Of a DNA stretch of 9,611 nucleotides, positions 1-6,883 are shown piece after piece. The position numbers and the translations under genes were made by a program. Within the stretch, counting starts at the first letter, position 1. Every line of letters begins with the position of its first letter. Source of the DNA: Rhodoferax sp. (lineage in GTDB: Bacteria > Pseudomonadota > Gammaproteobacteria > Burkholderiales > Burkholderiaceae_C). Below the pieces are notes generated by a model that saw only the letters and a list, made by a program, of their open reading frames with translations, searched no databases and had not been told where the DNA came from. Location: NCBI GenBank assembly GCA_028292305.1, contig JAQGMQ010000622.1, forward strand, positions 1 through 9,611, given 5' to 3'.

Positions 1-1037
1 CCAAAGAGCAGAACGGCGACTGGGGCTATGCCTGGCTGCGCACCAACTACGCCGGCTCCGGCCCGATGAAGCTGCGCGAATGGCGCGCCAATGAAATCGT
101 CGCCCTGGAACGCAACGACAGCTACTACGGCACCAAGGCGCCGCTGGCCCGCGTGATCTACCGCCACGTCAAGGAAGCCGCCACGCAGCGCCTGCTGCTG
201 GAAAAAGGCGACATCGACATTGCCCGCAACCTGGCCCCGCAAGACCTGGCCGCGCTGGCCAGCAACAAGGACATCAAGTCGACCTCGGCGCCCAAGGGCA
301 CGGTCTACTACATCAGCCTGAACCAGAAGAACCCGAACCTGGCCAAGCCCGAAGTGCGCGAAGCCCTGAAGTGGCTGGTCGACTACGCGGCCATCGGCGA
401 CACGCTGATCAAGAACATCGGCATCATCGACCAGAACTTCATGCCCGTGGGCCTGCTCGGTGCCAGCACCGAAATGCCCTACAAGCTCGACGTCGACAAG
501 GCCAAGGCGCTGCTGGCCAAGGCCGGCCTGCCGAACGGCTTCAAGGTCACCATCGACATGCGCACCATCCAGCCGGTGCAAGGCATCACCGAAGCCTTCC
601 AGCAGACGGCCAAGCGCGCGGGCATCGACATCGAGATCATCCCCGGCGACGGTAAACAGGTGCTGACCAAGTACCGCGCCCGCACCCACGACATGTACAT
701 CGGCCAATGGGGCGCCGACTACTGGGACCCGCACACCAACACCACCTTCGTGCAGAACAGCGACAACAGCGACGAGGCCAAGGCCAAGCCACTGGCCTGG
801 CGCAACGCCTGGATCGTGCCCGCGCTCGACAAGATGGCCGACGCCGCCGTGCTGGAGCGCGACACTGCCAAGCGCAAGAAGATGTATGAAGACATGCAGG
901 CCGAGTTCCGCAAGACCAGCCCCTTCATCATGCTGTTCCAGCAGACCGAAGTGGCGGCCGTGCGCAGCAATGTCGACGGCTTCAAGCTCGGCCCGACGTT
1001 CGACACCAACTACATGTTCCTGGTGAGCAAGAAGTAA
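1..1037 (+). CDS. Peptide-type ABC transporter substrate-binding protein (SBP_bac_5 family), C-terminal part
   Basis: Periplasmic ligand-binding component of a peptide/nickel/opine-type importer; it would deliver its ligand to the two permeases encoded just downstream. The reading frame is open to the left edge (codons in frame from base 3), so the gene is cut by the window and not broken. About 344 residues are visible; family members are usually around 500-540, so the signal peptide and roughly the first third lie outside. The visible part starts with a Gly-Ser-Gly-Pro stretch followed by KLREW, a typical SBP_bac_5 hinge-region motif, and later has GQWGADYWDPHTNT, the family's conserved W-x-A-D-x-x-D-P region. 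It ends in TAA at 1035-1037, 15 nt before the next gene. The first in-frame ATG (66) is internal and not the true start. Family assignment is secure; the ligand is not determinable, since this family also binds opines, glutathione, nickel and oligosaccharides. Confidence 0.93.
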   Translation, partial: KEQNGDWGYAWLRTNYAGSGPMKLREWRANEIVALERNDSYYGTKAPLARVIYRHVKEAATQRLLLEKGDIDIARNLAPQDLAALASNKDIKSTSAPKGTVYYISLNQKNPNLAKPEVREALKWLVDYAAIGDTLIKNIGIIDQNFMPVGLLGASTEMPYKLDVDKAKALLAKAGLPNGFKVTIDMRTIQPVQGITEAFQQTAKRAGIDIEIIPGDGKQVLTKYRARTHDMYIGQWGADYWDPHTNTTFVQNSDNSDEAKAKPLAWRNAWIVPALDKMADAAVLERDTAKRKKMYEDMQAEFRKTSPFIMLFQQTEVAAVRSNVDGFKLGPTFDTNYMFLVSKK

Positions 1038-1052
1038 CCACGCGAGACAGCG

Positions 1053-2126
1053 TTGACCGCTTCTAGCCAGATGCCCGCCACAGGGCAGAGCAGCGTGCGC
1101 CGCAAACGCGGGCGCATGCTGCTGACCGCGGCCCGCTTTGCCGTGGTGATCGTGCTGACCTACCTGGGTCTGCTGGCCGTCACCTTCTTCATCGGCCGCG
1201 TGATGCCGATCGACCCGGTGCTGGCCATCGTGGGCGACCGTGCCTCGGGCGAACTGGTGGCCCGCGTGCGCGAGGAAATGGGCTTCAACAAGCCGCTGTA
1301 CGAGCAGTTCTACATTTACGTCAGCAAGATCCTGCACGGCGACTTCGGTACCTCGGTGCTGAGCTCGCACCCGGTGATGCAGGACATCCTGCGGGCCTTT
1401 CCGGCCACGCTGGAGCTGGCCACGCTGGGCATCATCATCGGCGTGGGTTTCGGCGTGCCGCTGGGCGTGTGGGCGGCGGTGCGGCGCGGCCGCTGGGTCG
1501 ACCAGGTCGTGCGCGTGATGGGCCTGGTGGGTTATTCGGTGCCGATCTTCTGGCTCGGGCTGATGGGCCTGGTGCTGTTCTACGCCAAGCTCGGCTGGGT
1601 CAGCGGGCCGGGCCGGGTCGACGTGACCTATGAATACACGCTGGCCAATGTGTCGGGCCTGCTGCTGCTGGACGCGGCCATGGCCGGCCAGTGGGACGCG
1701 TTTGCCAACGTGCTGTCGCACCTGATCCTGCCGGCCTCGCTGCTGGGCTATTTCTCGCTGGCCTACATCAGCCGCATGACACGTTCGTTCATGCTGCACG
1801 AGCTGTCGCAGGAATACGTGGTGGCGGCGCGCGCCAAGGGCCTGTCGGAGGCGCGCATCATCTGGCGCCATGCGCTGCGCAACGCCATGGTGCCGCTGGT
1901 CACGGTGATCACACTGTCGTACGCGGGCCTGCTCGAAGGCTCGGTGCTGACCGAAGCCGTGTTCGCCTGGCCGGGCCTCGGCCTGTACATCACCAATTCG
2001 CTGCAGAACGCCGACATGAACGCCGTGCTCGGCGGCACCATCGCCGTGGGCTCGGTGTACATCGGCCTCAACCTGCTCTCCGACGTGTTGTACCGCACGC
2101 TCGACCCGCGGACCCGTATTCGATGA
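1053..2126 (+). CDS. Peptide-type ABC transporter permease, DppB/OppB family
   Basis: First inner-membrane subunit of the peptide-type importer (BPD_transp_1 family). The N-terminal membrane segment (about residues 28-50) is followed by a periplasmic stretch with HGDFGTS (about 95-101), typical of DppB proteins. Several further hydrophobic helices follow, with the cytoplasmic EAA coupling loop at about 254-279 (EYVVAARAKGLSEARI then WRHALRNAM), which docks on the ATPases. Length 357 aa is slightly above the usual 310-340. The start is uncertain. TTG at 1053 has a weak GAG-containing site 5' of it and lies 15 nt after the preceding stop. ATG codons at 1071 and 1116 are in frame and would remove 6 or 21 polar residues before the first helix without harming the fold. 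The stop TGA (2124-2126) overlaps the next start as ATGA. Confidence 0.94.
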   Translation: MTASSQMPATGQSSVRRKRGRMLLTAARFAVVIVLTYLGLLAVTFFIGRVMPIDPVLAIVGDRASGELVARVREEMGFNKPLYEQFYIYVSKILHGDFGTSVLSSHPVMQDILRAFPATLELATLGIIIGVGFGVPLGVWAAVRRGRWVDQVVRVMGLVGYSVPIFWLGLMGLVLFYAKLGWVSGPGRVDVTYEYTLANVSGLLLLDAAMAGQWDAFANVLSHLILPASLLGYFSLAYISRMTRSFMLHELSQEYVVAARAKGLSEARIIWRHALRNAMVPLVTVITLSYAGLLEGSVLTEAVFAWPGLGLYITNSLQNADMNAVLGGTIAVGSVYIGLNLLSDVLYRTLDPRTRIR

Positions 2127-3046
2127 ACCAGCCCATCCCACTCAAACCCAGCCTGCACGATTGGCTGATGTCCGACCGTCCCGCCTCGCGCCGCCAGGCG
2201 GCCTGGGGCCGGGCCTATGGCGCCTGGCGCGTGTTCATGCGCAACCGGCTGGCCATGCTGGGCCTGGGCATCGTGCTGCTGCTGATCCTGGTGGCCATCT
2301 TCGCGCCGCTGCTGGCGCCCTACTCGCCCACCGTGGGCGACCTGCGCACCACGCGGCTCTTGCCGCCGTCGGGCCAGTTCTGGCTGGGCACGGACGACCA
2401 GGGGCGCGACATCCTGTCGCGGCTGATCCACGGCTCGCGCATCACGCTGTTCGTGGTGGTGCTGGTGGCCGTGCTGGCCGCGCCCATCGGCCTGCTGGTC
2501 GGCACCGTGGCCGGATATGCCGGCGGCCTGGTCGACGCCACGCTGATGCGCATCACCGACATCTTCCTGGCGTTCCCGCGGCTGATCCTGGCGCTGGCCT
2601 TCGTGGCCGCGCTCGGCCCGGGCATCGAGAATGCGGTGATCGCCATCGCCATCACGGCCTGGCCGCCCTATGCCCGGATGGCCCGCGCCGAGACGCTGAC
2701 CATCCGCCAGACCGACTACATCGCCGCGGTGAAACTCATCGGCGCCTCGCCTTGGCGCATCGTGCTGCACCACATCATGCCGCTGTGCCTGTCGTCGCTG
2801 ATCGTGCGGGTCACACTCGACATGGCCGGCATCATCCTCACCGCCGCCGGGCTGGGTTTCCTGGGCCTGGGTGCCCAGCCGCCGATGCCCGAGTGGGGCG
2901 CGATGATCGCCAATGGCCGGCTGTATGTGCTCGACCAGTGGTGGGTGGCGGCGGCGCCGGGTGCGGCCATCTTTCTGGTGAGCCTGGCCTTCAACCTGGT
3001 GGGTGACGGCCTGCGCGATGCACTCGACCCGAAGGGCGTGAAATGA
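2123..3046 (+). CDS. Peptide-type ABC transporter permease, DppC/OppC family
   Basis: Second inner-membrane subunit, forming a heterodimer with the DppB-type protein. ATG at 2123 overlaps the previous stop (ATGA), the usual sign of translational coupling; the same frame is open further upstream but that part lies inside dppB. The 307-aa product has a cytoplasmic N-terminal tail containing the OppC_N-type segment FMRNRLAMLGL (about 38-48) leading into the first helix. The DppC hallmark LGTDDQGRDILSRLIHGSR is at about 88-106, and the EAA loop (DYIAAVKLIGASPWRIVLHHIMP) at about 198-220, then LGFLGLGAQPPMPEWG at 244-259. Length and motif order match full-length family members. The stop (3044-3046) again overlaps the next ATG. 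Nothing unusual is seen. Confidence 0.95.
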   Translation: MNQPIPLKPSLHDWLMSDRPASRRQAAWGRAYGAWRVFMRNRLAMLGLGIVLLLILVAIFAPLLAPYSPTVGDLRTTRLLPPSGQFWLGTDDQGRDILSRLIHGSRITLFVVVLVAVLAAPIGLLVGTVAGYAGGLVDATLMRITDIFLAFPRLILALAFVAALGPGIENAVIAIAITAWPPYARMARAETLTIRQTDYIAAVKLIGASPWRIVLHHIMPLCLSSLIVRVTLDMAGIILTAAGLGFLGLGAQPPMPEWGAMIANGRLYVLDQWWVAAAPGAAIFLVSLAFNLVGDGLRDALDPKGVK

Positions 3047-3882
3047 CCGCCCCGGTGCTCGAAGTCGACGACCTGCGGGTGTCTTTTCCCAACCGCGACG
3101 GCGGCCGCGTGGAAGTGGTGCGGGGCGTGTCTTTCCACCTGGGCCGCGAGCGGCTGGGCATCGTGGGTGAATCGGGCTCGGGCAAGTCGCAGACGGGCCG
3201 CGCCATCCTCGGCCTCACGGCGCCGGGCGGCATCGTCACCGCCAAACGCCTGGCCTTCAACGGCATCGACCTGCTGAACTGCCCACCGAAACAACGCCGC
3301 GAACTGCGCGGCGGCCGCATCGCCATGGTGCTGCAGGACCCGAAGTTTTCATTGAACCCGGTGATGACGATCGGCAAGCAGATCGTCGAAGCGCTGCGGG
3401 CGCACACCCGGGTGACGGGCGCCGAGGCCAGGCAACGCGCGCTGGAGGCCCTGGCCTCGGTGCAGATCGACGACCCGGAGCGCGTCTTCAGGCTGTATCC
3501 CCACGAGGTCTCGGGCGGCATGGGTCAACGGGCGATGATCGCGATGATGCTGATCGCCAACCCCGACCTGCTGATCGCCGACGAACCCACGTCCGCGCTC
3601 GACGTGACCGTGCAGCTGCAGGTGTTGGCCATCCTCGACAAGCTGGTGACGGAGCGCGGCATGGGCCTGGTGTTCGTCTCGCATGATCTGCGGCTGGTGT
3701 CCACCTTCTGCGACCGCATCCTGGTGATGTACGCCGGCCGCGTGGTCGAAGAACTCAGCGCGGGCGGGCTGGCCCAGGCCAAACACCCGTACACGCTGGG
3801 CCTGCTGAACTGCCTGCCGCAGCTGGGGGCGAACCGGCACCCGCTGCCCACCTTGGACCGGAGGCCAGAGTGGGCCCTGTAA
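3043..3882 (+). CDS. Peptide-type ABC transporter ATP-binding protein, DppD/OppD family
   Basis: First of two cytoplasmic ATPases that power the importer. It has a complete ABC core: Walker A GESGSGKS at 42-49, Q-loop Gln98 in VLQDP, signature SGGMGQR at 157-163, Walker B LLIADEP at 176-182 and switch His214 in FVSHD. The signature has Met where the canonical LSGGQ has Gln, common in OppD-type proteins. After the core comes the oligopeptide-transporter C-terminal segment (KHPYTLGLLNCLPQLGANRHPLPTL, 247-271). At 279 aa it is shorter than the common 320-340 aa DppD proteins; the C-terminal extension is brief but not obviously damaged. ATG at 3043 overlaps the dppC-type stop as ATGA. The end overlaps the next gene by 13 nt. 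Confidence 0.95.
   Translation: MTAPVLEVDDLRVSFPNRDGGRVEVVRGVSFHLGRERLGIVGESGSGKSQTGRAILGLTAPGGIVTAKRLAFNGIDLLNCPPKQRRELRGGRIAMVLQDPKFSLNPVMTIGKQIVEALRAHTRVTGAEARQRALEALASVQIDDPERVFRLYPHEVSGGMGQRAMIAMMLIANPDLLIADEPTSALDVTVQLQVLAILDKLVTERGMGLVFVSHDLRLVSTFCDRILVMYAGRVVEELSAGGLAQAKHPYTLGLLNCLPQLGANRHPLPTLDRRPEWAL
3860..3864 (+). promoter_or_regulatory. Shine-Dalgarno site fixing the GTG start at 3870
   Basis: GGAGG lies five bases before GTG at 3870 and inside the 3' end of the upstream ATPase gene. No suitable ATG is nearby, so this site is the main support for a GTG start with a 13-nt gene overlap. Confidence 0.75.
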
Positions 3883-4673
3883 GCACCTCCATCGGCCTCG
3901 ACGTGCAGCACCTGCGCGTGAGCTTCGACGGCTTCGTGGCCGTGGCCGACAGCTCGTTCACCGTGCAGCCCGGCGAGAGCTTCGGCATCGTCGGGGAATC
4001 GGGCTCGGGCAAATCGACCGTGCTGCGCGCCATCTGCGGCCTGGCGCCCAGGGAGTCCGGCACGGTGAAGCTGCTGGGCCCGGCACCGCAACCCGAACCG
4101 GGCAGCAAGCCGTTTCGCCGCCTGGTGCAGATGGTGTTCCAGGACCCGTATGGTTCGCTGCACCCGCGCCACACGGTCGACCGGCTGCTGGCCGAGCCGC
4201 TGGCCATCCACGGCATCGGCGACGAACAGGAGCGCATCGAGCGCGCGTTGAACGAGGTCGGCCTGGGCACGGGCTTTCGCTTTCGCTACCCGCACCAGCT
4301 GTCGGGCGGGCAACGCCAGCGCATCGCGATTGCCCGCGCGCTGATCCTCGAGCCGCAGATTTTGCTGCTCGACGAGCCCACCTCGGCGCTCGATGCTTCG
4401 GTGCAGGCCGAAGTGCTTAATTTATTGGAAACCTTGCGCGCGCGCCGGGGTCTGAGCTTCATCATGGTCAGCCACGACCTGGCCGTGGTCACCCACCTTT
4501 GCGAACGTCTGATGGTGATGCAGCGCGGCCGCACGGTCGAGATGCTGGCCTCGGCCGACCTGGCCGCGCACCGCGTGGCCGAGCCCTATACCCGGCAGCT
4601 GATGGAAGCCTCCACCGGCTTTCGCCGCCAGCCCACGGATGGATTTCCCATCGCCACCGCTGCGACAGAATAG
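3870..4673 (+). CDS. Peptide-type ABC transporter ATP-binding protein, DppF/OppF family
   Basis: Second ATPase of the importer, pairing with the DppD-type protein. The core is complete: Walker A GESGSGKST at 42-50, Q-loop Gln91 in FQDPYGSLHPR (a DppF/OppF hallmark), canonical signature LSGGQRQR at 144-151, Walker B ILLLDEP at 164-170 and His202 in MVSHD. The C-terminal EPYTRQLMEA (238-247) is the short oligopeptide-transporter tail. Length 267 aa is close to the family's usual range. The start is GTG at 3870, supported by GGAGG at 3860-3864 with 5-nt spacing; it overlaps the previous gene by 13 nt, so its ribosome site lies inside that gene. An AT-rich patch with rare codons CTT-AAT-TTA-TTG follows a hairpin at about 4396-4426, unlike the rest of the gene. 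Confidence 0.95.
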   Translation: MGPVSTSIGLDVQHLRVSFDGFVAVADSSFTVQPGESFGIVGESGSGKSTVLRAICGLAPRESGTVKLLGPAPQPEPGSKPFRRLVQMVFQDPYGSLHPRHTVDRLLAEPLAIHGIGDEQERIERALNEVGLGTGFRFRYPHQLSGGQRQRIAIARALILEPQILLLDEPTSALDASVQAEVLNLLETLRARRGLSFIMVSHDLAVVTHLCERLMVMQRGRTVEMLASADLAAHRVAEPYTRQLMEASTGFRRQPTDGFPIATAATE

Positions 4674-4696
4674 AAGAAACGAAACGATTGACCGCC

Positions 4697-5674
4697 ATGA
4701 TCCCGCCCAACCTCCTCTGGGAATCCCACGCCTGCCTGCCGCTGCACCCCGCCGCCAGCTTCGCGCCTATCGACCGCCTGCGTGAGGCCGGCGTGAGCTT
4801 CGTGTCGATCAACGTCGGCATGGACATGAACCCGGTCGCGCAAGTGATGGCCGTGATCGCCGGCTTCCGCGCCACCATCGCCGCCCACCCCGACCGTTAC
4901 CTGCTGGCCGCCCACATGGCCGACATCGGCCGCGCCCAGGCCGGTGGCCAGATCGCCATCGGCTTCGACCTCGAAGGCGCCATGCCGCTGCTGGAGCAAC
5001 CCGACATGGTGGCGCTGTACGCGAGCCTCGGCGTGCGCCAGATCCACTTTGCCTACAACCGCAACAACAGCGTGGCCGACGGCTGCCACGACGTCGAGCG
5101 CGGCCTCACGCCGCTGGGCGTGCGCATGGTGCAGGCCGTGAACGCGGCCGGCATGTTGATGGACTGCTCCCACACGGGCCGGCGCTGCAGCCTGGACATC
5201 ATGGCCACCAGCACCCAGCCGGTGATCTTCAGCCATGCCAACCCGCTGGCGCTGGTGGAACACGGCCGCAACATCACCGATGAGCAGATCCGCGCCTGCG
5301 CGGGCACGGGGGGGGTGGTCAGCGTGTCGGGCGTGTCGTTCTTCCTCGGCAACCCCGCGCCCACCGCGCAGGACGTGGCCCGCCACGCAGCTTATGTGGC
5401 CGACCTGGTGGGCGTGCGGCACGTGGGCATCGGGCTCGACATCAGCTTTCACCAGCCCGAACTCGACGACACGCCGCCCGGCGACTACGACCCGACCTAT
5501 TGGTGGCCCAAGTCGGCCGGCTACAAGCGCGGCATCACCAAGACCGTCTACACGCCCATCGAAACCTGGCCGCTGCTGCCCCAGGCGCTGCAGGACACGG
5601 GCATGACCGCCGACGAGGCCGCGCTGGTGATGGGCGGCAACATGGCACGCGTGGCGGCCCACGTCTGGCGCTGA
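4697..5674 (+). CDS. Peptidase family M19 (membrane/renal dipeptidase-like) metalloenzyme
   Basis: Predicted zinc dipeptidase of the M19 family (amidohydrolase-like TIM barrel), 325 aa with no signal peptide, so probably cytoplasmic. Compared from memory with human renal dipeptidase, the ligand set is visible: His11, Glu93 (in GFDLEGA), His159 (DCSHTG), His180 (IFSHANP) and Asp248 (GIGLDIS), plus the substrate-binding Arg191 in HGRNITDE and the C-terminal GGNMARV at 313-319. The first motif reads His-Ala-Cys (residues 11-13) in place of His-x-Asp, so one usual metal ligand is Cys. It lies 23 nt after the importer's last gene, so it probably processes the imported ligand. ATG at 4697 gives the usual short N-terminus; TTG at 4688 is an alternative adding three residues. 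The same frame is open upstream to 4499, inside the ATPase gene. Codons 204-207 contain a run of eight G. Family is sure; substrate and true activity are not. Confidence 0.92.
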   Translation: MIPPNLLWESHACLPLHPAASFAPIDRLREAGVSFVSINVGMDMNPVAQVMAVIAGFRATIAAHPDRYLLAAHMADIGRAQAGGQIAIGFDLEGAMPLLEQPDMVALYASLGVRQIHFAYNRNNSVADGCHDVERGLTPLGVRMVQAVNAAGMLMDCSHTGRRCSLDIMATSTQPVIFSHANPLALVEHGRNITDEQIRACAGTGGVVSVSGVSFFLGNPAPTAQDVARHAAYVADLVGVRHVGIGLDISFHQPELDDTPPGDYDPTYWWPKSAGYKRGITKTVYTPIETWPLLPQALQDTGMTADEAALVMGGNMARVAAHVWR

Positions 5675-5738
5675 TGACTTGACTTTGACGCGGCGCCGGC
5701 ACCGGCCCGCGCGCCATCCGCACACATCGGCCGCGCGA

Positions 5739-5751
5739 CCTGCACTGCAGG
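5739..5751. promoter_or_regulatory. Perfect palindrome CCTGCA-C-TGCAGG, candidate operator
   Basis: Six-base arms with a single central base, in the gap upstream of the sugar-type binding-protein gene. Small odd-spaced palindromes of this kind are typical dimer-binding sites. The regulator is not in the window, so the role is inferred from position only. Confidence 0.3.
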
Positions 5752-5891
5752 CTGAGCATCGCTGCGCCCAGCGTGTGCCAGGCCGTCGTTTCTAGGTACA
5801 AACCACCGAACACGCGGGGCCCGGCTAGGGCCACACTGCGTTCGACGGGGCGCGGCCAGCTGCGCCGCCGAGCCACCGCCACCGACAGTTC

Positions 5892-5897
5892 GAGGAG
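5892..5897 (+). promoter_or_regulatory. Strong Shine-Dalgarno before the sugar-type binding-protein gene
   Basis: GAGGAG ends eight bases before ATG at 5906. It is the best ribosome-binding site in the window and fits the high expression usually needed for periplasmic binding proteins; the two genes downstream have much weaker sites. Confidence 0.75.
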
Positions 5898-5905
5898 ACA
5901 AACCC

Positions 5906-6877
5906 ATGACACGCAGACACATTCTGTGGGCAGCGCTGACCGCGTCCGCCATCGCCCTTGCGGCACCCATCCAGGCCCAGGCCCAGCAGCCGGTGATCCC
6001 GATCATCGTCAAGGACACCACATCCTTCTACTGGCAGATCGTGCTGGCCGGCGCGCGCAAGGCCGGCGTGGACCTGGGCGTGAAGGTGCCCGAACTGGGC
6101 GCCACCTCCGAGGCCGACATCAACGGCCAGATCGGCATTCTGGAGAACGCCGTGGCCAGCAAGCCGGCCGCCATCGTGATCTCGCCGACGCAACGCAGCG
6201 CGCTGGGCAAACCCATCGACGAAGCGGCCAAGCAGGTGAAGATCATCGGCATCGACTCGGGCGCCGACTCCAAGGCCTTCACCTCGTTCCTGACCACCGA
6301 CAACGTGCAGGGTGGGCGCATCGCGGCCGATGGGCTGGCCGCCGGCGTGAAGGCCAAGACCGGCAAGGTCGAGGGCGACGTGGCGCTGATCACCGCGCTG
6401 CCGGGCGTGGGCTCGCTCGACGAACGCGCCAAGGGCTTCAAGGAACAGCTGAAGGCCAAGTACCCCGGCCTGAAGCTGGTGGCCGACAAGGTGGCCGACG
6501 GCCAGGCCACCACCGCGCTGAACATCATGACCGACCTGATCACCGCCAACCCGAAGCTGGTCGGTGTGTTCCCCTCCAACCTGATCATGGCCCAGGGCGC
6601 GGGCCAGGCCGTGGCCGAAAACAAGGCCTCGGCCAAGATCGCGGTGATGGGCTTCGACTCCGACGACAAACTGGTGAAGTTCGTGCGCGAAGGCACGATC
6701 TACGGCCTGGTGGTGCAGGACCCGTTCCGCATGGGTTATGACGGCGTGAAGACGGCGCTGGCCGTGTCCAAGGGCCAGAAGGTAGAGGCCTTCGTCGACA
6801 CCGGCGCCAACCTCATCACCAAGGACACGATGGACTCGCCGCGTGCCAAGGAACTGCTCAACCCCAAGGTCAAGTGA
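5906..6877 (+). CDS. Sugar-type ABC transporter substrate-binding protein (RbsB-like, Peripla_BP_4)
   Basis: Periplasmic binding protein of a CUT2 (ribose-type) importer, 323 aa. It begins with a classic signal peptide: basic MTRRH, a hydrophobic core to about residue 20, and a probable cleavage after Ala-Gln-Ala at about 24-27. The two-lobed fold is recognisable throughout. By alignment from memory with E. coli RbsB, several ribose-contact positions are kept: an aromatic pair Phe41/Tyr42, Asp117 (GIDSG), Arg174 (LDERAKGF), Asn225 (PSNLIMA), Asp251 (GFDSDD) and Gln271 (VVQDPF). RbsB has Asn-Asp at the Asn225 site; here it is Asn-Leu, so the ligand may differ. The start ATG has a strong Shine-Dalgarno. 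It is followed after 6 nt by the ATPase gene. A monosaccharide or sugar-like polyol is likely; ribose itself is not shown. Confidence 0.93.
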   Translation: MTRRHILWAALTASAIALAAPIQAQAQQPVIPIIVKDTTSFYWQIVLAGARKAGVDLGVKVPELGATSEADINGQIGILENAVASKPAAIVISPTQRSALGKPIDEAAKQVKIIGIDSGADSKAFTSFLTTDNVQGGRIAADGLAAGVKAKTGKVEGDVALITALPGVGSLDERAKGFKEQLKAKYPGLKLVADKVADGQATTALNIMTDLITANPKLVGVFPSNLIMAQGAGQAVAENKASAKIAVMGFDSDDKLVKFVREGTIYGLVVQDPFRMGYDGVKTALAVSKGQKVEAFVDTGANLITKDTMDSPRAKELLNPKVK

Positions 6878-6883
6878 GCCGCG

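Larger units (their letters stand above)
5675..5905. other. Intergenic region between the two transporter operons; probable promoter/operator region
   Basis: This 231-bp stretch has no convincing gene; readings through it in other frames are Arg/Pro/Gln-rich shadows. It holds a 13-bp perfect palindrome (5739-5751), a 5-bp-stem hairpin CGCTG-CGCC-CAGCG (5760-5773), another GGCCC-GGCTA-GGGCC (5818-5832), and two CTAGG boxes at 5792-5796 and 5825-5829. The part around 5789-5812 is locally AT-richer. TTGACT and TTGACG (5679-5690) resemble -35 boxes but have no -10 partner at normal spacing. No clear sigma-70 or sigma-54 promoter and no T-tract terminator for the upstream operon can be read. Its position and inverted repeats make it the best candidate for controlling the downstream sugar-type operon. 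Confidence 0.55.

Noticed and set aside
1691..2122. Extension of the DppC-type permease upstream to 1691
   Set aside because: It runs inside the DppB-type gene in another frame. The ATGA overlap at 2123 and the typical N-terminus mark the true start.
1763..2773. Minus-strand open frame opposite the two peptide-type permease genes
   Set aside because: Low-complexity His/Gln/Arg/Gly-rich product crossing a real gene junction, with no motif. Same reasoning for the minus-strand frames at 4586-5725, 3525-4313 and 8480-9307.
4499..4696. N-terminal extension of the M19 dipeptidase back to 4499
   Set aside because: The extension lies inside the DppF-type gene, its residues look out-of-frame (Arg/Gly/Pro-rich), and M19 homology begins right at ATG 4697.
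5679..5713. TTGACT/TTGACG as -35 boxes of a sigma-70 promoter
   Set aside because: At 16-18 bp spacing the sequence is purely G/C (CCGGCC, CGCGCG), with no -10 box, and they lie right at the dipeptidase stop.
5692..5715. Intrinsic terminator after the dipeptidase gene
   Set aside because: GCCGG-CA-CCGGC has a two-base loop, too tight for a good hairpin, and no T-tract follows.
5773..6741. Plus-strand open frame starting in the intergenic region and overlapping the RbsB-like gene in another frame
   Set aside because: The overlapping frame has a signal peptide, strong Shine-Dalgarno and conserved sugar-binding motifs. This one is Arg/Gly/Gln-rich without domains.
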